Shown here piece by piece: positions 23,503-26,562 of a stretch of 26,562 nt of DNA (the first letter of the stretch is position 1; each line of letters starts with the position of its first letter). The notes under the pieces were generated by a model. That model was given only the letters and a program-made list of their open reading frames with translations. It was not told the origin of the DNA and ran no database searches. The stretch is from JBMYQA01 sp049600855 (lineage in GTDB: Bacteria > Bacteroidota > Bacteroidia > Cytophagales > Flammeovirgaceae), in assembly GCA_049600855.1 (NCBI GenBank), contig JBMYQA010000055.1, positions 1-26,562 on the forward strand. Direction: 5' to 3'. A program made the translations under genes and the position numbers.

Positions 23503-24222
23503 TTATTTCCATCCTTCAGAAGTCAGATGATGGTAATCTTTCAATACTGTTTTTAAAAACTGGAATGGTTTTTCTTCGGTTTCTATGCCAAGAAAATCCG
23601 TCACTTTATTAGTCAATAATAGTAGTGGTTCGCTTTGCTTCCCTTGGCTTAAGTGAAAATCTCTCAATACCTCCCGAATTAATCGAATTTCTTCATCGGT
23701 TAATTGGGTGACTTCTGTGTAAGTTGGTTCGTAATCAGGATCTATTTGGGGCAATAGCGTAGTAGAGCCTTTTATTTTTTGCTGCGTACTGATGACAGCC
23801 GTATTGCCTACTAAATCTCCTAACCGTTGGCCTTTTCCTGTTAATATCATCGTGATAATGGATATTCCTCCAAATGAAACGCCAAAGTCGATGGGTCTCA
23901 ATAGCCAACGGAGTAAATAAGAGGCAAGAGCAGGTTGGCGACCATTCAGTGATATGATTTTAATTTTACGTGCGATTTTGCCTAAGCTCCGACCATCCAA
24001 AGCGATTTCAGAAATTAAATCATATAGAAAAAAAGGCATCGCCATTAAGACAATTTGAGTAACAGTATTAAACAAATCCAACGCAACAAGTATCCGCCAC
24101 ATCACCAACTCATAAGCTACGATTACTCCAAAATCGATGAGATAAGCCACAATTCGATCTCCAATGCTTGCAAGTTCATACTCAATATGAACATGTTGCG
24201 TGGTTTCTATTTGAATCTTCAT
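23503..24222 (-). CDS. RDD family membrane protein
   Basis: 239 residues. The first 150 contain the RDD domain: DRIVAYLIDFGVIVAYEL with the Arg and Asp of the family name, DGRSLGKIARKIKIISLNG, and RLGDLVGNTAVIS. About three or four membrane segments are visible (near 28-48, 53-72 and 118-132). The C-terminal 80 residues are soluble and charged, with TDEEIRLIREVLRDF. RDD proteins are small membrane proteins, some linked to ion transport; no specific role can be assigned here. It is divergent from the AAA ATPase gene and separated from the upstream PhoD-type gene by 138 bp. Confidence 0.85.
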   Translation of the reverse strand: MKIQIETTQHVHIEYELASIGDRIVAYLIDFGVIVAYELVMWRILVALDLFNTVTQIVLMAMPFFLYDLISEIALDGRSLGKIARKIKIISLNGRQPALASYLLRWLLRPIDFGVSFGGISIITMILTGKGQRLGDLVGNTAVISTQQKIKGSTTLLPQIDPDYEPTYTEVTQLTDEEIRLIREVLRDFHLSQGKQSEPLLLLTNKVTDFLGIETEEKPFQFLKTVLKDYHHLTSEGWK

Positions 24223-24393
24223 AATTGATATAGGTGATTAGGCTAGGATTGACAGAACGATATTATATAAACTATGCTGTGGGAACTTTACTCGCTATTG
24301 CAATTTACAATAAACAAGGTTTACATTGTGCGAAGTCTCATAAAAGATTCACTCTTGTAACCAACATAGCTATGCAAGTTAGGCCAAATTTTG

Positions 24394-24401
24394 TATATTT
24401 G
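24394..24401 (+). promoter_or_regulatory. -7 box (TATATTTG) for the AAA ATPase gene
   Basis: An exact TAnnTTTG match 53 bp upstream of the ATG, pointing to a leader of about 45 nt. No well-spaced -33 TTG is seen. Confidence 0.55.
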
Positions 24402-24454
24402 CTCTAAATTTTTAACAAAATCGTATTAGTTATACGAAATAAGAACTTATTCCG

Positions 24455-25714
24455 ATGTTAGTAGACTTTAGCATATCCAATTACAAATCTATTAAAGAAG
24501 AGCAAACCCTAAGTATGCTTAGTGCTAGCATCAAAGAACATCCCAATAATTCATTCAAAATTCCGAGGGAAAAACTGAAATTATTAAAGATCGCTGTAAT
24601 TTATGGAGCAAATGGTTCCGGTAAAAGTAACCTCATTGAAGGCTTACGTGACATGACTCAGTTCATTCATAATTCTACAGATGCAAAATTAGGCGAAAGC
24701 ATCAGTTATTATCAACCCTTCAAACTGGATAGGGATTGCCTGAATCGTCCCATGCATTGTGATATCGAATTCATTGGCATAGATCAGATTCGGTATTTGT
24801 ATAAATTTAGTTTTGATGCATCGGAGATTTTATCTGAAGCGCTTTACTTCTATCCTAAAAAGCAGGAAGCGAAACTATTTGTTCGGGAAAAAGGGAAAAG
24901 AATTGACTTTGGGGAAAGCTTAAAAGGGGCTAAAAAATCCATTGAAAATCAACTTATTCCCAACCATTTGTTTTTATCTAAAGCAGCGAATAGCAACCAT
25001 AAGCAACTTGGTAAAGTTTATGAATCTATTGGGCGCTTCCTCATTATAGATACGGCTCAACCCCAACGTTTAATGCGCCAAACCGTTGAACATACACTCA
25101 CTTGGAAAGATAATGAGCTTCAAGATAAAATGAACACGCTTTTGAACTACGCCGACACTGGAGTAGAAAAAGTGGAACTGAAGCAGGTACAATCAGATGC
25201 TTACCATCCATCACTTAGTTATTTACCATTCACCACTCATCCTATATTTGAAAAAGGCAAAGAAGTTGGCAAAGCTATATTTAATATCACAGAAGAGTCT
25301 AAAGGAACACAACAAATGTATGGCTTAGGTGGCGTACTGTTTGCTGCACTGAGTAAGGGTAATACCATTTGTATTGATGAGCTCGATATTAGCTTTCATC
25401 CGCTCATGACGGAATACCTGATTAAGCTATTCTACAATGAAGAAACCAATCCTAAAAATGCCCAATTAATTTTTACTACGCACGATACTTCCATATTAAA
25501 GCATGAACTATTTCGGAGAGATCAGATTTGGTTTGCTGAAAAAGACTACTATGGAGCAACGAATATCTATTCGCTCAGTGAGTTCCACTTTGATAAAGTG
25601 AGGGCTAATATTCCTTTTGATAAATGGTACCTCAGTGGCCGATTTGGTGCGTTGCCATTATTTAAAGAGTTTGAAGCCGAGCCTGTAGCAGGAGAAAAAA
25701 GTGAAGATTCATAA
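24455..25714 (+). CDS. AAA-family ATPase, AbiLi/RloA-like
   Basis: 419 residues of the AAA_15/AAA_21 (SMC/ABC-like) type. It opens MLVDFSISNYKSIKEEQTLS, the standard start of this family, with Walker A GANGSGKSN at 51-59. An ABC-signature-like EESKGTQQMYGLGG and Walker B ICIDELDISFHP follow, then an H-loop in FTTHDTSIL. There is no coiled-coil arm of SMC length and no TOPRIM nuclease domain at the end. Relatives include AbiLi and RloA, ATPases usually paired with an RloB/AbiLii nuclease in phage-defence loci. No such partner follows here: the next gene is convergent. A defence role is inference from the family. Confidence 0.85.
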   Translation: MLVDFSISNYKSIKEEQTLSMLSASIKEHPNNSFKIPREKLKLLKIAVIYGANGSGKSNLIEGLRDMTQFIHNSTDAKLGESISYYQPFKLDRDCLNRPMHCDIEFIGIDQIRYLYKFSFDASEILSEALYFYPKKQEAKLFVREKGKRIDFGESLKGAKKSIENQLIPNHLFLSKAANSNHKQLGKVYESIGRFLIIDTAQPQRLMRQTVEHTLTWKDNELQDKMNTLLNYADTGVEKVELKQVQSDAYHPSLSYLPFTTHPIFEKGKEVGKAIFNITEESKGTQQMYGLGGVLFAALSKGNTICIDELDISFHPLMTEYLIKLFYNEETNPKNAQLIFTTHDTSILKHELFRRDQIWFAEKDYYGATNIYSLSEFHFDKVRANIPFDKWYLSGRFGALPLFKEFEAEPVAGEKSEDS

Positions 25715-25736
25715 ATCCCAGAGTGCATCAAACGCT

Positions 25737-25770
25737 AAAAAAAAGCCACTTCCAGTAGAAGTGGCTTCGT
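25737..25770 (-). terminator. Terminator between the AAA ATPase and ABC protein genes
   Basis: GCCACTTC (25745-25752) and GAAGTGGC (25758-25765) form a perfect stem with a CAGTA loop. On the minus strand it is followed by eight T, so it mainly ends the ABC protein gene. The plus-strand tail is only loosely T-rich. Confidence 0.85.
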
Positions 25771-25788
25771 CATTTTATATCAAATCGT

Positions 25789-26562
25789 TTAGCGCTCTTT
25801 CTTACCTAAATTCCCAAGGAACCCAATGAATTTTGCTATCCATTCATAATAGAGGGCTACATAGAATATCGCTGTCATAAACCAAATCATGATCATATTG
25901 AAGGTAAGCGTATCTATTCGCATTCCTGCAAAATGCTTAATAGGCGCATAAAAATGTGCTCGATAATTCAGTGGGCCTGCTTGCAGCGGTTCTTGGAAAC
26001 CTGGATCCATCACCTGAATGAGCATGCCACGCTCGTTGACAAATTTATCTTCGGAGGCTTCATTCTGCATAATGGAATACAAGCGTTCATTAAAATACTG
26101 ATCTTTATACTGCCCTATCGTTTCCCCTTCAGGCAAGCTTTTCTTAATGACGTAATTTACACTATCAATAGATTCTGATGCGCGAAGCAGTTGTGCTGTA
26201 TATAAAGGTTTCAATGCTACTACGGCAGCTTTCAGTTCTTGCGCTTTCTCCTTCGAATATGTTTTTACATCAAATAACTCATCTAAACGTCCTTCAAACT
26301 GCTTACTCAAGAATTTTTCAGTCGCAAATGCATGCCTCAATACCTGTAATTTATAAGGTAAGGTTTCAGTTTGAGGATCATCAGGATTATCCAAATACTG
26401 TGACGTAATGTCGATTAATGATTCAACTTCAGGTCTCCAATAGGTATTTCGATATTTTGCTTCACTTTTCACCATTTCAAACGGGAACATGTCTTTCGTA
26501 TATGGATTCCCATTGTATTGTTTCACAGCAATGGCTTCATATCCCCAACGCGAAGCCATCAC
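25789..26562 (-). CDS. ABC-2 type transporter protein, C-terminal part (runs off window end)
   Basis: 257 codons open to the window edge; the true start lies beyond it. The first visible residues, ASRWGYEAIAVKQYNGNPY, resemble the M-SRWAFEALAV segment in the membrane domain of ABCG/ABC-2 proteins. A long soluble, mostly helical section follows (about 40-210). A final membrane helix (FNMIMIWFMTAIFYVALYY, about 222-240) and a short basic tail close the protein. In Bacteroidota such ends belong to large fused ABC proteins with an N-terminal ATPase, but that part is not in the window, so the assignment is partial. It ends at the terminator at 25737-25770. Confidence 0.6.
   Translation of the reverse strand: MMASRWGYEAIAVKQYNGNPYTKDMFPFEMVKSEAKYRNTYWRPEVESLIDITSQYLDNPDDPQTETLPYKLQVLRHAFATEKFLSKQFEGRLDELFDVKTYSKEKAQELKAAVVALKPLYTAQLLRASESIDSVNYVIKKSLPEGETIGQYKDQYFNERLYSIMQNEASEDKFVNERGMLIQVMDPGFQEPLQAGPLNYRAHFYAPIKHFAGMRIDTLTFNMIMIWFMTAIFYVALYYEWIAKFIGFLGNLGKKER

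Noticed and set aside
24301..24342. Imperfect repeats around TTTACAAT and GTTTACATTG in the RDD/AAA spacer
   Set aside because: They are short and imperfect in AT-rich DNA and could be chance; no consistent symmetric site could be defined.

Overview
The window looks like a chromosomal contig from a marine or free-living member of the Bacteroidota, most likely Cytophagales. The sequence is AT-rich and starts lack clear Shine-Dalgarno sites. Several genes are preceded by the phylum's TAnnTTTG -7 box. DUF5606 and DUF4270 proteins, lipoproteins with short lipoboxes and a DUF4270-glmS pair are also typical. A run of ten N at 19229-19238 marks an assembly join, so gene order across that point is not certain.

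Layout: 1-575 is the end of an IS66-like insertion sequence with a partial transposase gene. 784-1242 is DUF5606. 1482-3499 holds a convergent pair of membrane proteins, an EamA exporter and an LPG_synthase_TM/flippase-like protein. 3500-4110 is a long divergent spacer with a structured hairpin element and a leader packed with tiny ORFs, followed by a DEAD-box RNA helicase. 5929-9363 holds a DUF4270 lipoprotein and glmS. 9438-13150 is a minus-strand efflux operon: two MacB-type permeases and one periplasmic adaptor, with no ATPase in the window. 13718-18287 is mostly housekeeping: fabD, trxB, a TPR-like lipoprotein, a TrpF-like protein lacking recognisable catalytic residues, and trmD. 18505-19140 is an orphan lipoprotein. 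After the gap come a carboxypeptidase-regulatory-domain protein, a lone TRAP large permease (DctM), a PhoD-type phosphatase, an RDD membrane protein, an AbiLi/RloA-like AAA ATPase without its usual partner, and the C-terminal part of a large ABC-2 transporter protein.

The most unusual signal is a pair of roughly 160-bp elements at 3626-3784 and 21884-22049. They share a conserved inner core of about 95-99 bp. Each is enclosed by long inverted-repeat arms (30 and 36 bp) whose sequences are unrelated between the two copies. Inside the core at least three nested helices are kept by paired changes, and most arm imperfections are G-U compatible on the same strand as the aligned core. This looks like a previously unannotated structured RNA or hairpin element rather than a simple MITE.

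Other points of interest are a chain of overlapping mini-ORFs in the helicase leader, a 22-bp perfect palindrome at the efflux-operon promoter, a REP-like hairpin between fabD and trxB, and hairpins in the leaders of glmS and the DUF5606 gene. No tRNA, rRNA, CRISPR array or replication origin was seen.
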